64,000 bases of DNA from positions 26,816,001 to 26,880,000 of the forward strand of contig OX463824.1 of assembly GCA_949825045.1 (NCBI GenBank). The letters are read 5' to 3'. Below the pieces are notes generated by a model. The model saw nothing but the letters and a program-made list of their open reading frames with translations. It did no database searches and was not told where the DNA came from. Positions 10,589 through 22,685 of the stretch are shown piece by piece. Position 1 is the stretch's first letter; every line of letters starts with the position of its first letter. The DNA is from Argyresthia goedartella. Its lineage: Eukaryota; Arthropoda; Insecta; Lepidoptera; Argyresthiidae. The translations under genes were made by a program, and so were the position numbers.

Positions 10589-10845
10589 TTTAATCGCACA
10601 TCAAAAATACTGATTTGAATAATGACACAGCAAAAAAGGATCAGCAAAAACACTTTTTATGTTTTAGATATGTGTACTCAAGTTTATGTTTTAAGTATTT
10701 TTTGTTGTTCTTGCATGTTCAACCTAACACGAAGGATAAAGGGGGCTTCGTTTCGCTTACCCTCTTTAACCTTCACCTAAGCTATCGCAGCATTTTGCCC
10801 TGATATTTGCTGTGCAAATCAGTATTTATGATGTGCAGTTTAATA
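10589..10845 (-). mobile_element. MITE family B, copy 1, carrying core module K
   Basis: The inverted ends are TTAATCGCACATCA plus AATACTGATTTG on the left, and CAAATCAGTATTTATGATG plus TGCAGTTTAA on the right. The interior is module K in reverse orientation, with its G/C-rich hairpin. The same architecture is at 22975-23268. Target duplication is unclear. No transposase is encoded. Confidence 0.65.
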
Positions 10846-10941
10846 TTTCCCCTATAATTATAGGACCTTTCACACTTTCACTACAAATCTGTTTCCTTCC
10901 TTCTGGCGCTATGAGGTAATTAATATAATTGCTACAGTCTG

Positions 10942-11029
10942 CACAAAATAAAAGGGCCGATGGCCAAATCTAAATTAAACCTTATTACGTCTGTGGCACG
11001 GACGCTGTCACCGGGCCTTTTCTTTTGTG
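10942..11029. repeat. Short inverted repeat
   Basis: CACAAAATAAAAGGGCC at 10942-10958 is nearly the inverse of GGGCCTTTTCTTTTGTG ending at 11029, with one mismatch and a loop of about 54 nt. It lies just upstream of a LINE 3' end. Function unknown. Confidence 0.45.
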
Positions 11030-11039
11030 TGAACTGTAC

Positions 11040-11520
11040 ATCATTTATTAATAATATTCATTACAAGTCAAAAGAAAATGTTACAAAATCTATATCATGT
11101 ATCACATATACATTTCATAAAGTTTAAATGTCAACAGAAATTATTTAATTAAATTGAATTATAGTAAGTCAGTTTTTAAAATTAAATATATTAAATTCAA
11201 TTCAATATACACGTAGTTACACTAATCTCAACATTCTAGACAATAATAAGGGTTAGTTATTTTAATTTTATAAATTCATCACAGCTGTAAAATTACCTCT
11301 CGACAAGCCATCCTTTCAGTCTTACTTTGAATATGGGCACACTCGGTGCACCAGTGATAGCTTCAGGTAACTTGTTGTAGACCACCGGACCCATAACATG
11401 GATCGCCTTACTTGTTTTAGCAAGCTTGTGCACGATTCCAGCTAGTTTATTTGAGCTCCGTGTCTCATATTATGCGATTCTCCAAGTCGTTTGTATTGGT
11501 CAATATTCTCACGCACAAAA
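11040..11520 (-). pseudogene. LINE 3' end with C-terminal coding fragment (group L)
   Basis: On the minus strand a coding remnant at about 11282-11440 reads HKLAKTSKAIHVMGPVVYNK, PIFKVRLKGWLVE and, after an in-frame stop, FYSCDEF. An AT-rich 3' UTR follows and ends near ATTAATAATATTCATTACA. The same coding pattern (YN.LPE.I, FK.RLK.WLV, FYS..EF) occurs at 44863-45052 and 59232-59357. The same UTR end occurs at 58840. It resembles the C-terminal end of CR1/Jockey-like LINE ORF2. The fragment is 5'-truncated and dead. Confidence 0.55.
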
Positions 11521-11529
11521 ATGGCCACT

Positions 11530-12390
11530 TGGAAAATATTCATAGAGATTAATTGGCACCTACAGCACAGCCTACAGTTACCAATCTGAGTTGAAAAATA
11601 TGTACCTAATGTTAGTACATATAGTCGTATTACCTATGTCAATAAGTTACAGCTAGTGAAATTGTAGTAATAAGTAGCAGAAAACTGACTCTGTCCTGCG
11701 CACCCGTAATGCACCCCAAAACTCAACAATTTTGCGTGTGGCGCAGTGCGCATACGTGGAACGTAATATGTCAGTGTGCGTGAGGTCGTGCGTGCACTTT
11801 TCGATGAATAATCTTCATAAGGTGAACCAAAACTTTTATTTATATCGCGGATTCAAAATCGGTCTGAGATTTCCGACACTTTTCTAAAATACATCCGAGA
11901 GCTAAAACCAATTTCATATTTGAATAAACCACTCAAAGGCTACGATTTCAAGAATTCGATTTCGTCGAACAGTTGCAAAACTACGAGCAGCAACTCGCAA
12001 ACAAAACAAATTGATAAAACTGCGGGTACCCGTTTTGAGCGCCACCCCCGGATTAGGCGGATTCAAGGCGACATTTGGCGTGGAACATATGAAGTCACAT
12101 ATTCGGAGGCCGACCTCTTGCGGCCCTCAGGAAATTCATTCATATTCGTAATGGAGGCGATATTATGAGCATTAGTATGATTTATTATCCCAAAACAGGA
12201 AATACTTTATCGTTGCGTAATTTATGCGGTACATTACGATTTGGTTTCCACTCTTTGGTTCCTCCTGTGGGATTAGCACACAGACAATAGGGGTGTGTGT
12301 GTGAATTTTAATTACGCTTTTAAACATTTGTTTAATCACTTGGCGAAAAATTGTCTAAAACTTTGTTTGCTGTTTAGTTGAACATAAACA
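11530..12390. other. No recognisable gene (11.5-12.4 kb)
   Basis: Contains a G/C-richer patch with a CG-rich cluster at 11690-11790, and an 82-codon chance frame at 11920-12168. Nothing in it is recognisable. Confidence 0.4.
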
Positions 12391-12399
12391 ATTATATAA

Positions 12400-12555
12400 A
12401 TGCACATACATTGCTTCTGGCCCCAGCAACAGCGACGTCACACACATATAAACATCCAAGACCTGGTTTTTTTTTCTTTACCCCCAGCCGTGGATCGAAC
12501 CCGGGCCCTCTCGCGTGGTAGGCGGAGCCACTCCCGCTGCGACACGGAGGTCGTA
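12400..12555 (-). mobile_element. tRNA-derived SINE, family 2, copy 1
   Basis: Minus strand: a tRNA-like head with a box B-like GGGTTCGATCCACGGC, then GGGGGTAAAGAAAAA, CCAGGTCTTGGATGTTT and a GACGTCGCTG segment. Shared with 43148-43367 and 45950-46130, all in the same orientation. Confidence 0.75.
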
Positions 12556-12559
12556 GTTG

Positions 12560-13470
12560 CCACATCAAAAATTAAACTGACCTCCCATCCCGCTAAATAT
12601 TAGGACCTTTAAAAGGGTCTGTGAATGTAAATCCCAGCAAAAAATATCGTAAATTTACAAATAGCCGTCCACCAAACAGTCAACAACTGTTCTATGTGTT
12701 TTCACCAAAGAATAAAATATCAAAACATCAAATAAAATCCTTTAACAAAACATACAAAACTCCTGCCAGAGTTAATGGCGTTGCTTTTGCCTTCACACAA
12801 TACCTATTCATACATACCTATCTACACCTACAGTGATACATAAAATATACATGTATATGAATACGTAGGAGTGTGCAGCTTGGTGTATTTACATAGGACA
12901 TCCATCACGAAATGTTGACCGGGGATCCCGGCTGGCTGAGTTTCCCGGTCAGATGGACCCGTTAGTTCACGAAACAAGGACCTATTGGGACGAAATTGGT
13001 AAAAAATACAGAGCAATACAATTGAGGGACAAAGTGTTAAAAGTAAATAACAATGGTAAATAATACCCATCCATAAATATAATAAATTGTAGCCTAAAAT
13101 TTAATTATTGGTAGCGGCAAATCGATATTTTTTATTAATTGGTTAGGTTAGAATTGTGTCATGTTTGATTACACTTTTTCAAAATATTATATATAATTAT
13201 CCAAAATAATTTGTTAACTAATTGCAAACTTTAAAATCTACAAAAAATATCTATCAAACAACGTACTATATACCTCTGATAATGAAAATGAACTGTAAGT
13301 ATCTATAGGTAGGCAATAAAACAAATAATTAAATAAAGTAAAACTAAATTTATTGTTTTATACTGGTAGGCCCTAGAACGTCATTCGTATGTCATACATA
13401 ACAAACCATCTTTTCCGACTTTTGAACTAAAAATAGCTCCTTCGCCGCTGGATTTTGGGTTCTCAGGCGG
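12560..13470. other. No recognisable gene (12.6-13.5 kb)
   Basis: AT-rich, with a short G/C patch at 12915-12975 (GGGATCCCGGCTGGCTGAG) that I cannot assign. The 71- and 80-codon frames here look like chance. Confidence 0.4.
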
Positions 13471-13471
13471 A

Positions 13472-14230
13472 AATAGTTATTTGTGTCACAAGGGAGCAAA
13501 ATGATGTATTTACGGCGAGGGCGGTACATTGAACCCAGAGTGAAGCGAAGGCTTCTACGATAGAATCCTCAGCGTAGCGAGGGATTCTAAGTTAGAATCC
13601 TGAGCGTAACGAAGGTTTCAAGCGTTGACGCCCAAGACGAAAATAATTTTGCTCCTGAGTGACACATACAATTTTTCACACCGAATATGAGGAAAATTGA
13701 AATATAATGCTCTAAAAATAATGAAATAACTATACTTTGAATTGTACTTTCAACACTTTTACAGTAATCGAACAACGAAATATTTTTTTTTATAATGGCG
13801 GATTGTGAAGGATTAGTGAAAAGTCACCACAGATAAAATATTCCTGTGCTATTTTTACCAATGTGTAAGAATTTATCGAATCGATTATTACAATGGTATC
13901 GGATATCAATATTCATTATATCACAATAACTTTTGATTTCAGTAAAACACATAATTTAATGTGCTTTTTTTTAAATATTACGAAAAATTCATAAATTTTC
14001 ATATAACGTTGTTAAAGTTGAAACTTGAAACGTGTTCGTTTTTAATCGATTACGATTTAATTACAATCGATTATTTCATTAAGATCTGTGTTCTATTGGC
14101 ACATTGCATGAATGCTACATGCCAATGAATAAATTAAAAAAGTAGCTTAAACAGAAAAGTAGCATTTTGCTCGCTCTCGTCGTGGAGCAAAACTTACTTT
14201 TCCGAATGAAAGGTGTGAAAAAATATTTTC
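13472..14230 (+). repeat. Left inverted arm of the long-TIR element
   Basis: 759 bp. The outer part carries CACAAGGGAGCAAAATG and a G/C-rich block of repeated GATTCTA/GAATCCT motifs (13555-13620). The inner part is AT-rich and ends with a GCATTTTGCTC motif that partly mirrors the outer terminus, then AAGGTGTGAAAAAATATTTT. It pairs with 15987-16743. Confidence 0.88.
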
Positions 14231-14773
14231 CTAACTCGTTCGAAAAGGCTTTTTATGAACCTCGCTACGACCCACACCTTCGGCTAGTGGCGTAAACTTC
14301 TCGGTTCGTAAATGTAAGTTCGGATATGTACTATTTCACCTCAGTAGCTCTAACAAATTTTTGCTGCGAGTAAACAGCAAAAAATTTAAATGTCCTATTT
14401 TTTGCAACATATTATATCTTAAATTTTTATTTTAAAACCTATCGAGTAAGGTATAAAAAAAAAGGATTTCATAAATGTAAAAGAAACTGAAAGATTGAAG
14501 AAGCAGTCGGGTTATTTGTTTTTTTTTATTATACTAATTCCACTTGTCAATGTTGTATTTTTTCGTTCTCTTATTTGGTATGTTCTCATTGCAGAGATGA
14601 AAAGGTGTATGTGTAAGACGATACCAAAGTTATTTGCAAGCACTCGCAGCAAAAATCAACTTTGCTCTCTTGTTGCTCAAATAACTATTTCAAGTTTTTC
14701 AATATATTTAAATATAATTCGTAGCAAACTCAGACTCAGAACTAACTTTTGTTGTTTTTTGGTTTCGTGTATG

Positions 14774-15138
14774 TGTCACTGTAAGATTTACGTGCTACTA
14801 ACGTTTTTTTTCTTGTTAGTTTACAAACTATCGAAAAATTGTAAACTGTACCTTAGTGCTTACGATATGACGCGTTAGTTTATAATAAAACCGTTAAATT
14901 GTGAACTGGTTTAAACTTGAATTGCAAAGTAAATACCAGGAGAAACACTGCGGTAACTTAGGTGAAGACAAGAGGGGGCGAGCGCAGCGAAGCCCCCGAA
15001 TAGTCTTTCTGTTAGGTTGATTTGTAAGAACAAAAGAAACGTAAATTTTATCCCTTTCGGTCTGGTTTACAATTTGTCGATAGTTTACTAGCTAACGCGT
15101 TAGTTTATAAACTAACGGTTTTGACAATCTTACGGAGA
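14774..15138 (+). mobile_element. MITE family D, copy 1, carrying core module K, nested
   Basis: It starts TGTCACTGTAAGATT. Near its end it has GGTTTTGACAATCTTACGG, which is the inverse of the ends of the copy at 33627-33960. Subterminal ACGCGTTAGTTTATAA and TTACAATTT/AAATTGTAA segments also pair. The middle (14925-15060) is module K with its GAGCGCAGCGAAGCCCCC hairpin. It lies in the loop of the long-TIR element, so it inserted there or was carried along. Confidence 0.65.
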
Positions 15139-15642
15139 TATATTCAAGGTGACATTTAATTAGCTGACCATATTTTGGGCAATGATAGTACCTATATTTA
15201 TGACAACTTTCCCCAAGAAACATATGGTCGCAAACGAAGAATAAACAGGACAGGATTTGGTCGTGTCACATTAGTATTTGGGGGTAAAATTAAATAGAGG
15301 ACTACCATTCCCATCCCATTTAATAAGCCTAAAGATGAAATATCTCTATCAATGTACACTATCCTTCATAATGTTCTATGGTTTAGTTATAATTTCATGA
15401 ATCACAATGTACCAAAAAGCTTAAAACAAATCGTGCCCACTTCATATCAACATAGTAAAAAAATACCAAGTATCAACTTTATTTACTGTGACCTGAATAT
15501 TGCCATGTGAATGATTTTCAACCTCATTTTATTTCTTCGTTTTCTTGCTACGCTACACATATATTTTACTTTGGTACCTTCTCTTAAACGAAGATTGTGA
15601 GAAATTAGCTGCAAGATACAATGAATATTGACATTAAAAGCT

Positions 15643-15718
15643 GTCCCACAAGGTCAAAGTAGTCCCACAGGGTCAAAGTAGTCCCACAGGGTCAAAGTAG
15701 TCCCAAAGGGTCAATTGA
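15643..15718 (+). repeat. 19-bp tandem repeat, four units
   Basis: Units begin GTCCCACAGGGTCAAAGTA at 15643, 15662, 15681 and 15700, an exact 19-bp period with a few substitutions in the first and last units. Confidence 0.9.
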
Positions 15719-15986
15719 ACATTGTACAAGCCGACATACACACAACCCAGTTCGGGATACACGATAAATTTGGGATGCGGCCTCCTCCATCACAATACAG
15801 CCGCCGATGTTAGATAGATGTGATCGGACCTTTATATAGATTTCTCGATACTCATTGTGCCAATTGAGTTTTATGTATTTTTCCTCTGTTTGATGTTTCT
15901 ACTCTACGGTTAATCCTCGGGCCAAATTATTGTAAATGAGTGTGCGAGTGCGAGTTGCGAGTCAAAAAACAAAAATGTGACGTAAA

Positions 15987-16743
15987 AAAATATTTTTTCA
16001 CACCTTTCATTCGGAAAAGTAAGTTTTGCTCCACGACGAGAGGGAGCAAAATGCTACTTTTCTGTTCAAGCTACTTTTTTAATTTATTCATTGGCATGTA
16101 GCATTTATGCAATGTGCCAATAGAACACAGATCTTAATGAAATAATCGATTGTAATCGATCGTAATCGATTAAAAACGAACACGTTTCAAGTTTCAACTT
16201 TAACAACGTTATATGAAAATTTATGAATTTTTCGTAATATTTAAAAAAAAACACATTAAATTATGTGTTTTACTGAAATCAAAAGTTATTGTGATATAAT
16301 GAATATTGATATCCGATACCATTGTAACAATCGATTCGATAATTTTTACACATTCGTAAAAGTAGCACAGGAATATTTTATCTGTGGTGACTTTTCCCTA
16401 ATCCTTCACAATCCGCCATTATAAAAAAAAAAAGATTTCGCTGTTCGATTAGTGTAAAAGTGTTGAAAGTATATTTCAAAGTTTAGTTATTTCATTATTT
16501 TTAGAGCATTATATTTCAATTTTCCTCATAGTCGGTGTAAAAATTGTATGTGTCACTCAGGAGTAAAATTATTTTCGTCTTGGGCGTCAACGCTTGAAAC
16601 CTTCGTTACGCTCCGGATTCTAACTTAGAATCCCTCGCTACGCTCAGGATTCTATCGTAGAAGCCTTCGCTTCACTCTGGGTTCAATGTACCGCCCTTGC
16701 CGTAAATACATCATTTTGCTCCCTTGTGACACAAATGACTATT
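15987..16743 (-). repeat. Right inverted arm of the long-TIR element
   Basis: 757 bp, the reverse complement of 13472-14230 with scattered differences. It ends GTGACACAAATGACTATT. Both arms keep GATCTGTGTTCTATTGGC and the ATCGATT-rich block in mirrored order. Confidence 0.88.
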
Positions 16744-16937
16744 AATGACTCTGTTGTTGTTTTGTTACAGCTGCAGTGTTATTATTAGGTATTTCGGAAT
16801 ATTCGCACCTGTCTCAAGAGTTGTCATAATTTAAATAAATATATTCCTTATTGGGGATTCATAATGGGGAAGGTTCATTTGCCGAAGAAATATGGAGCGC
16901 AGCATCCTCGGAGTCAAAAACCAAAATAATAGATGTC

Positions 16938-17193
16938 GACCCGAATGGCCGAGTCAGCAGTGACCTGCCTACGAAGCCAAGGGTCCCGGGTTCGAGTCCC
17001 GGTGGAGGCAAATATTTGTTTGATGAGAACGGATGTTTGTACCCTATTCATGGTTATTTATCTATCTAAGTATAATATTTACCAATATAAGTATGTGTAT
17101 CGTTGTCTAGTACCCAAGATACAGGAAATCCTAGTCTGGGACTAGATCAAAGTGTGTAAATAGTGTCCAAGGTGGTATTATTATTATTATTAT
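16938..17193 (+). mobile_element. tRNA-derived SINE, family 1, copy 2
   Basis: Full-length head (GACCCGAATGGCCGAGTC, GGTTCGAGTCCCGG), body and (ATT)n tail. Its tail runs directly into the RTE LINE fragment at 17195. Confidence 0.85.
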
Positions 17194-17194
17194 A

Positions 17195-17460
17195 GCTCAG
17201 AAGGCGGCCCAATTGAAGTGGGACTGGGCCGGCCACGTTGCTCGCATGCACCCGGACCGATGGGCCAAAGGAGCCACGCAATGGACTCCCGGTGCAAAGA
17301 GAAAGCGTGGCCGACCCAGGAATAGATGGAGTGACGAATTATGTCTCTGGGACAAAAACTGGTGAGAGACCGCTCAAGACCACCAGGAGTGGGAGAAGGG
17401 GAGAGAGCCATTGCCCAGCAGTGGGACATAAACGGCTTGTAATAACAATAATAAAATAAA
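17195..17460 (+). pseudogene. RTE-type LINE 3' end
   Basis: The frame reads KWDWAGHVARM, DRWAKGATQWTPGAKRKRGR and RNRWSDE, then an in-frame stop. In another frame it ends IAQQWDINGL before a stop and an A/T-rich tail. This is the conserved C-terminal signature of insect RTE-like endonuclease-reverse transcriptases (WAGH.AR, RW, W.PR..KR.RGRP..RW). The upstream domains are absent. At least one stop and one frameshift mark it as dead. Confidence 0.65.
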
Positions 17461-18130
17461 ATCCCTTAATTAATTGTTCCTTGATCCGTAGTTAAATCAC
17501 CTCACATCTAAGTCATGCAGTCATCTTAAGTTATGCTGATATCTTTGCATCGATAATGATGATGTTTAATACATATTTTCTATGGAATGTCAAACATATC
17601 CAGATATAAGCGCTCACTCGCCTTTCATCTGCCGACCCTTAAACTAAACATTGCTGACTCCTCAATTGAACCAACGATCAAAGGAAAATGGAACTCGAAA
17701 AATTAAAATGGAAAAAAAAACTTCGTAAACTGTTCCAAACCAGACTGCGTCCAAACAGGAACGCCGGGCATCTGTTTAACAGATTTTTTCTAACAAATTG
17801 AAATTTCATTGCGAGAGTTAACGTCATTGCCAACTTCGAATCGGTTCACATAAATGGCTTACATGCTGAGGTGACTTCATGGCTTGTTACATCGCCTTTA
17901 GAATTGAGACGGAGAACTAGGTAATATTTTAACAATATGCATGCAAGGCTTAAACCTCTTAGCTGGCATTGGCTTGCATAATTCCCTTTGGTTTTGGACT
18001 TACATACCATGCCATAAAGTTGAAAATATGGTGGCATGTATATCGCCAGTGTCAGCTAATGGTTTAAGATGCCCATAGGCGGTGGCAAAGGTACACCTGC
18101 CCATGTTTAGCCAGTTATTGAATACTCCAT
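17461..18130. other. No recognisable gene (17.5-18.1 kb)
   Basis: No long frame and no repeat shared with the rest of the window. Confidence 0.4.
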
Positions 18131-18134
18131 TTCG

Positions 18135-18350
18135 CTAACAAGGAGCTAGCCCATCGCCGCAGCCATGGAGATATGAAGGTTTCCTTAGAAGTTTTCCATC
18201 ACCGTTAGATACTTCTGTTTTATTATATCTACGCCACATACTGGAATGAGTATTATCTGTGGTGTAAGCCACCAACCGGTGGTCCTCGGGGCCTAAAACG
18301 TAATAAATAAATAAATGAAGGGGCCCCACCGAGAGGCACAGGCCTTAACC
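18135..18350 (-). repeat. Degenerate SINE-like segment
   Basis: Contains GAAGGTTTCCTTAGAAGTTTTCCATCACCG, a degraded form of a motif typical of lepidopteran tRNA-derived SINEs, followed by a GGTGGTCCTCGGGGCC patch and (AATA)n. No clear box B, so family membership is tentative. Confidence 0.3.
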
Positions 18351-18359
18351 CGTATACGC

Positions 18360-20530
18360 AATACAATTTTTTATTAAAGTTGATTTGCTCAATTTATTTA
18401 CCCATGTTAACCGATATTTACATTTCCATTTCTATTTCAAAAAGGTTTTAGATCCTCATATTTTTTTAATCCTGGTAACTGAAAGACGAGCATGTCACCG
18501 TAAAACTATCGGTGTTTAACTGCAACATAGTTTAGTGCGTCGTTGTGCAAAAGGTCCACCGATTTGGAGCGACGCCCGGGCCGTACCATATATTTTGACG
18601 GCTCCAGAGTTTGCCAGTGAGATGTACAGACAATAAAGTTAATGTTCGGTAAAGTAGTTTGTTTCCGGACTACCCGTGGATTGAAAAATAAGTACCGTTT
18701 GGTACGTTAGCGCCGGATGAGATGGCTCACGGTCGAAGCGAATGGCAAAACGCTCATGTGGACAAATGTTTGGCTCCGATTTCGGTATACCCGTGACCAG
18801 ACATCGAACGCAGACTTCATGTGTTCAATCTGTAAATTCAAGCAGATATTTTATAGACGGAATTAAGAACTACAATAATTTAGAGAGTCCATAAAATACC
18901 ATGGCAATAGAAATAGGTAGGTATCTTTCTCGGCTATCGCCCGAATCACCCCCAAAAGTAAGGCCCGAAATTTTCCTGAGCAGCCTATCGCGGGAACAAT
19001 CCGGGGCGAAGTAACTGTTCGAAAGTCGATTTAACTTGGGCCTTTTTCGAGCAATCGCCTTCAGTTCGCCCCCGGCGAAAATTTATTTCCCATATCGCGA
19101 AAACAAAGCATTCTTGTCTTGAGATTCGCCAATTGCGAAGCCGCTACGAACAACTGCGCCCTGTTTGAGAACTTCCTGCTTCCTGGTTGTTTTGAATTAG
19201 GAATTCTGGAATGTTCTCGGGATGTGTTCTTTTGTTTTTTCTGCTGCCGAGTTCTTTCATAAATTCTAATTGCATCCCACTCGCGCCTCCATAGCCAGTG
19301 TATCTAGCCGGATGCGGCGTGAAATTCCAATTAGGTTTCGCTCTGCATGTATTTTTGATGGTAAGAGCAGAAAACTTATTACTTATGCTTTGTAAGAAAA
19401 CGTATAACTTTATGAATCATTGTAGCTCTTAAGTGGCGCTGATGGACTGACGCCTTGCCATAGAAGATTATTAACTTTTAGCGGACTTATCCAACATCAT
19501 CTAGTGTTCATCCTCCATCCGAAATCCTTGTTTACTGTCCTGACTATCTGTTTATCATTTACTAATAAACTCAGTCATTTTAACAACTTAAGTTTATTAC
19601 TTCATACTCTTATAATTACCAATCTCATGGCTCATCGATCTAACCATATGATCCAGATATAGATTATAAGAATTCCACTCCCGTAAAAGCCCTCCATGGT
19701 AATATAGGTTTCTAATTAAGACGCTATGCGGCCTAAACTAGTTCCTAACCAAATTACAGGCTGGCTCTACCTCAAGGCTGATTAGTAGACTGACAAACGG
19801 AGTGGGGAATAGACGGGTGACGTGTTACGTAATACGTGCGTATGTGAATGTGTGTATACTATTGAGGATTCACTTGCTTTGACACCCCCTGGGTTAGAGG
19901 TCGTCCATAGATCACTTGGCCAAAAGATGGAAAGCGATTTAGCACTAATTTCAGGCCAACTTTGGCATTCCATAGATACTTTATACGGGGTGAAAGATGA
20001 AAGGTGAAGTCATAATTTAGGAGGTTGTTAAGGACGTCATTCTGAATTACTTTTACTATTAAACCAAATTTATTTGAGCGACTGAACAGAATTATGCCCC
20101 TTTAACAACCCCACATATTTCTGTTACACGCTGTATGATCAAATTTGACTTGAGATGACTGTTCGCTTCCTTCCTTCCTATCTTTTACCCCTTCGATTTT
20201 ACTATTGACTAGCTTCTATGCCGTTACACACAACAGTACATTATGTATGAATGTGTGGTGTAGCGATAAGGAATGGATTTCCTTGGCAGATTTAATCATA
20301 CTAATCTCCTTTCTGTATGAGTACTGTCGACTTCCGATAATGCGAAGTCTACTGTGACACACAAAATAACAACGGTACGCAGTCAAAAAGATCTAACCGA
20401 TATGCATAAGTATGGTTGTATTCGGTATACAAACACCTGCGTCCACATCGATTCTTAATTATCTCATGTATGACTATTGTCGACACACCCAAGTGATGAT
20501 TAATATCAGTAATCGATTAAAATATTCTAA
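18360..20530. other. Unique-looking intergenic sequence
   Basis: The segment at about 18560-19340 is more G/C-rich than its surroundings, with CG-rich motifs such as CTATCGCCCGAATCACCCCC and GTTCGCCCCCGGCG. It does not match other repeats in the window. It could be host regulatory DNA, but no gene, TATA box or splice pattern supports that. Confidence 0.35.
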
Positions 20531-20538
20531 ACTATGCA

Positions 20539-20719
20539 CAGTCAGTTTCAGATATTGATAAGCACGCAAGGCACTGAAAATGGATCTACACATCAGAAAC
20601 AACCAGAAATATCTACACAGCAAAAGTTTCAAAATTGTGTCAATGATGACGCAAACGGTGTTATCACAATTTTGACACTTTCAGTATCTCGCGTGCTCAC
20701 ATATATCTGATGCTGATTG
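20539..20719. mobile_element. Foldback MITE family E, copy 1
   Basis: Palindromic element starting CAGTCAG.TTCAGATAT and ending ATATATCTGATGCTGATTG, with inner arms including CAAAATTGTGTCA and TCACAATTTTGACAC. A TA follows the right end. It is related to the longer copy at 52369-52599. Confidence 0.6.
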
Positions 20720-20877
20720 TACATGGGATTAAGTGGTCACATAATAATATGTGATTTTGCTACATGTTCGAGAATATTGATGTTATGGAAAATCTGTCTT
20801 TGGTGAGTAAACTATTGCAAATGCTGGCTTCAAATTATATTTTTATCTCCATCCATTCCTTATTTCTCCAAATTGAC

Positions 20878-21119
20878 GACCCGAATGCCTGAGGCGGCAG
20901 TGACCCTACCTGCGAAGCCAAGGGTCCCGGGTTCGAGTCCCGGTGGGGGCAAATATTTGTTTGATGAGAACGGGTTTTTGTACCCTAGTCATGGTTGCTT
21001 ATCTATCTAAGTATCTATCTATATAAGTATGTGTATCGTTGTCTAGCACCCAAGATACAGGGAATCCTAGTTTGGGGCTAGATCAATGTGTGTAAATAGT
21101 GTTCAAGGTATTATTATTA
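20878..21119 (+). mobile_element. tRNA-derived SINE, family 1, copy 3
   Basis: Complete copy with box B-like GGTTCGAGTCCCGG and a short ATT tail. Confidence 0.85.
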
Positions 21120-21124
21120 CAAGA

Positions 21125-21843
21125 AATAATAACAGCATCACGCATTAACCAAAAGGTTGGATGTGGGTTTAGTTCGATCTTCAGTTACTATGATGTTATA
21201 GTCCTGTCATGTTTCGGAGCAGACTCATAAGATGGCTCGGAGTGTGATTAAACAATACAAAATATATACTGATTTCAGAAACAAAGCTTAAAAAAGGCTT
21301 AAAAAACGAGGGGGGTTCTCAATTACTCGGGATCTTTTGTGTTTTGTTTTTATCGATGTTCAGCGATTTCTCCGAGATGGGTGGACCGATTTGGAAAAAT
21401 AGTTTTTGTTCGATAGGGTTTACCTTCCAGTTTGTCCTATTGACTAGTTCAGAATCTGGTGATAGGATCCTAGAGGAGCCGAGAGAACTCTTTAAATATT
21501 ATTTAAATAATATAAGAATGAAGTGCAGTAGTGATCGAAAACAAGCTGCCTATGTTTAGGGATACCATTCAGAATAACTTTTTCTGTGACACTGATTTGA
21601 TCATAGCAAGTTTATTTTTATCCGACTGCAGCAAAGCGGAAAACAGGAGAGTTTTGTGTTTGACCTGTTTCTATATGTATGTGTCTCTGTTCCTGTATTC
21701 CCTCATAACTACTCAAAGGCTCAATTTATTTTGAAAAATGATACGTCATTAAATTCGTCTTATTAGCGCGAAAGTCGCTAAACAATCTTTTTCAAGACCC
21801 TCGTGTGGAGTATCCAAATAAAGGGCTTTAAAAGGCGAGTACC

Positions 21844-21875
<32 letters not shown>

Positions 21876-22110
21876 CTTTTTTAAACTTTTTAAAAACCAA
21901 GCATTTACAAATTTATTGTAGTTTTGTACTAAAAAGTAGGAAATAAATGACGTTATATAAAAAAAAATAACCGACTACGGTACGCCAAAAAGTACAAAAC
22001 AAGCTTGGCTTAACGTTATTACTGTGATTCGAACACATTTTATTAGTACAGTGTTAAATTTAATTAAATTAAAACCAATATTAAAACTAATACATTTTTA
22101 TCGCTTGCAT
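21125..22110. other. No recognisable gene (21.1-22.1 kb)
   Basis: AT-rich with chance frames at 21344-21734. It includes a dinucleotide (TA)n run at 21848-21874. Confidence 0.4.
21848..21874. repeat. (TA)n microsatellite
   Basis: About 13 uninterrupted AT repeats. Confidence 0.9.
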
Positions 22111-22112
22111 TT

Positions 22113-22566
22113 ATAGTAGTTTATGTGACTGATGACTGATACATATTGGAGGCCATTAAAACTCGAGAGTGGGTTTATGAAATGAGCCGAAGGCAAGTTT
22201 CATAATAATATCACTTGAGAGTCTTAATGCCTAATTATGTACAGTTACATACACTAGTTTATCTACATACATATCATAAGCTCTCTTTGATGTGTTCAGG
22301 AACCGCATGTTCGACCGGCATTGTGGCGTTGATAAATGCTCCGCACTTGTTTAGCTTGTTCATTAGTACCAGCTTCATACACGCCACGAAGGCAGGCGTC
22401 GGAGTTTGAAATTTGAATGTTATAATTTGTCGAAAATTTATACTATATACTATTAAATTTATTCAGATAACAAACGAGTTTTTACCAAGTAGTATAACAT
22501 AATGCTGGTAGTAACGTGCGGTTTTTGGATGCAGCACAGAGGATTTATGATACATGTGTAGACAAA
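22113..22566 (-). mobile_element. Foldback repeat family A, copy 3
   Basis: Runs from TAGTAGTTTATGTGACTG to GTGTAGACAAAATAT in reverse orientation, with the CTCGAGAGTGGGTTTATGA foldback. It has a single TTCGAACGCC-like unit instead of the duplication, and a small insertion in the GCATTTATC region. Confidence 0.7.
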
Positions 22567-22685
22567 ATATATTTAAATTTAATACTGTTGATTAACTCCC
22601 CACCAGGGCTGAACTCAGACTAGGCACCCATGAGCTAGAATGAAATACCTTTACACCGCGCTGGAAACATAACCTAAAACAATAC

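Larger units (their letters stand above)
13472..16743. mobile_element. 3.27-kb element with ~757-bp inverted terminal arms
   Basis: The arms at 13472-14230 and 15987-16743 match over essentially their whole length with scattered substitutions and small indels, and begin AATAGT(T/C)ATTTGTGTCAC. The loop of about 1.76 kb contains a nested TIR element (14774-15138) and a 19-bp tandem repeat (15643-15718). No convincing coding sequence lies in the arms or loop; the 127-codon frame at 14495-14878 overlaps the nested MITE and looks like chance. Long arms of this size occur in foldback elements and in Polinton/Maverick-type transposons, but no gene of the latter is present. A target duplication is not evident. 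Confidence 0.85.

Noticed and set aside
13137..13160. TTAGG-like motifs (GGTTAGGTTAG)
   Set aside because: Only two units of the insect telomere repeat; far too short to be telomeric.
14495..14878. 127-codon frame in the loop of the long-TIR element
   Set aside because: A/T-driven, low-complexity composition, no domain, and it runs into a nested MITE.
13472..16743. Interpretation of the long-TIR element as a Polinton/Maverick
   Set aside because: Arm length would fit, but the total size is 3.3 kb and no polymerase, integrase, ATPase or capsid-like gene is present.
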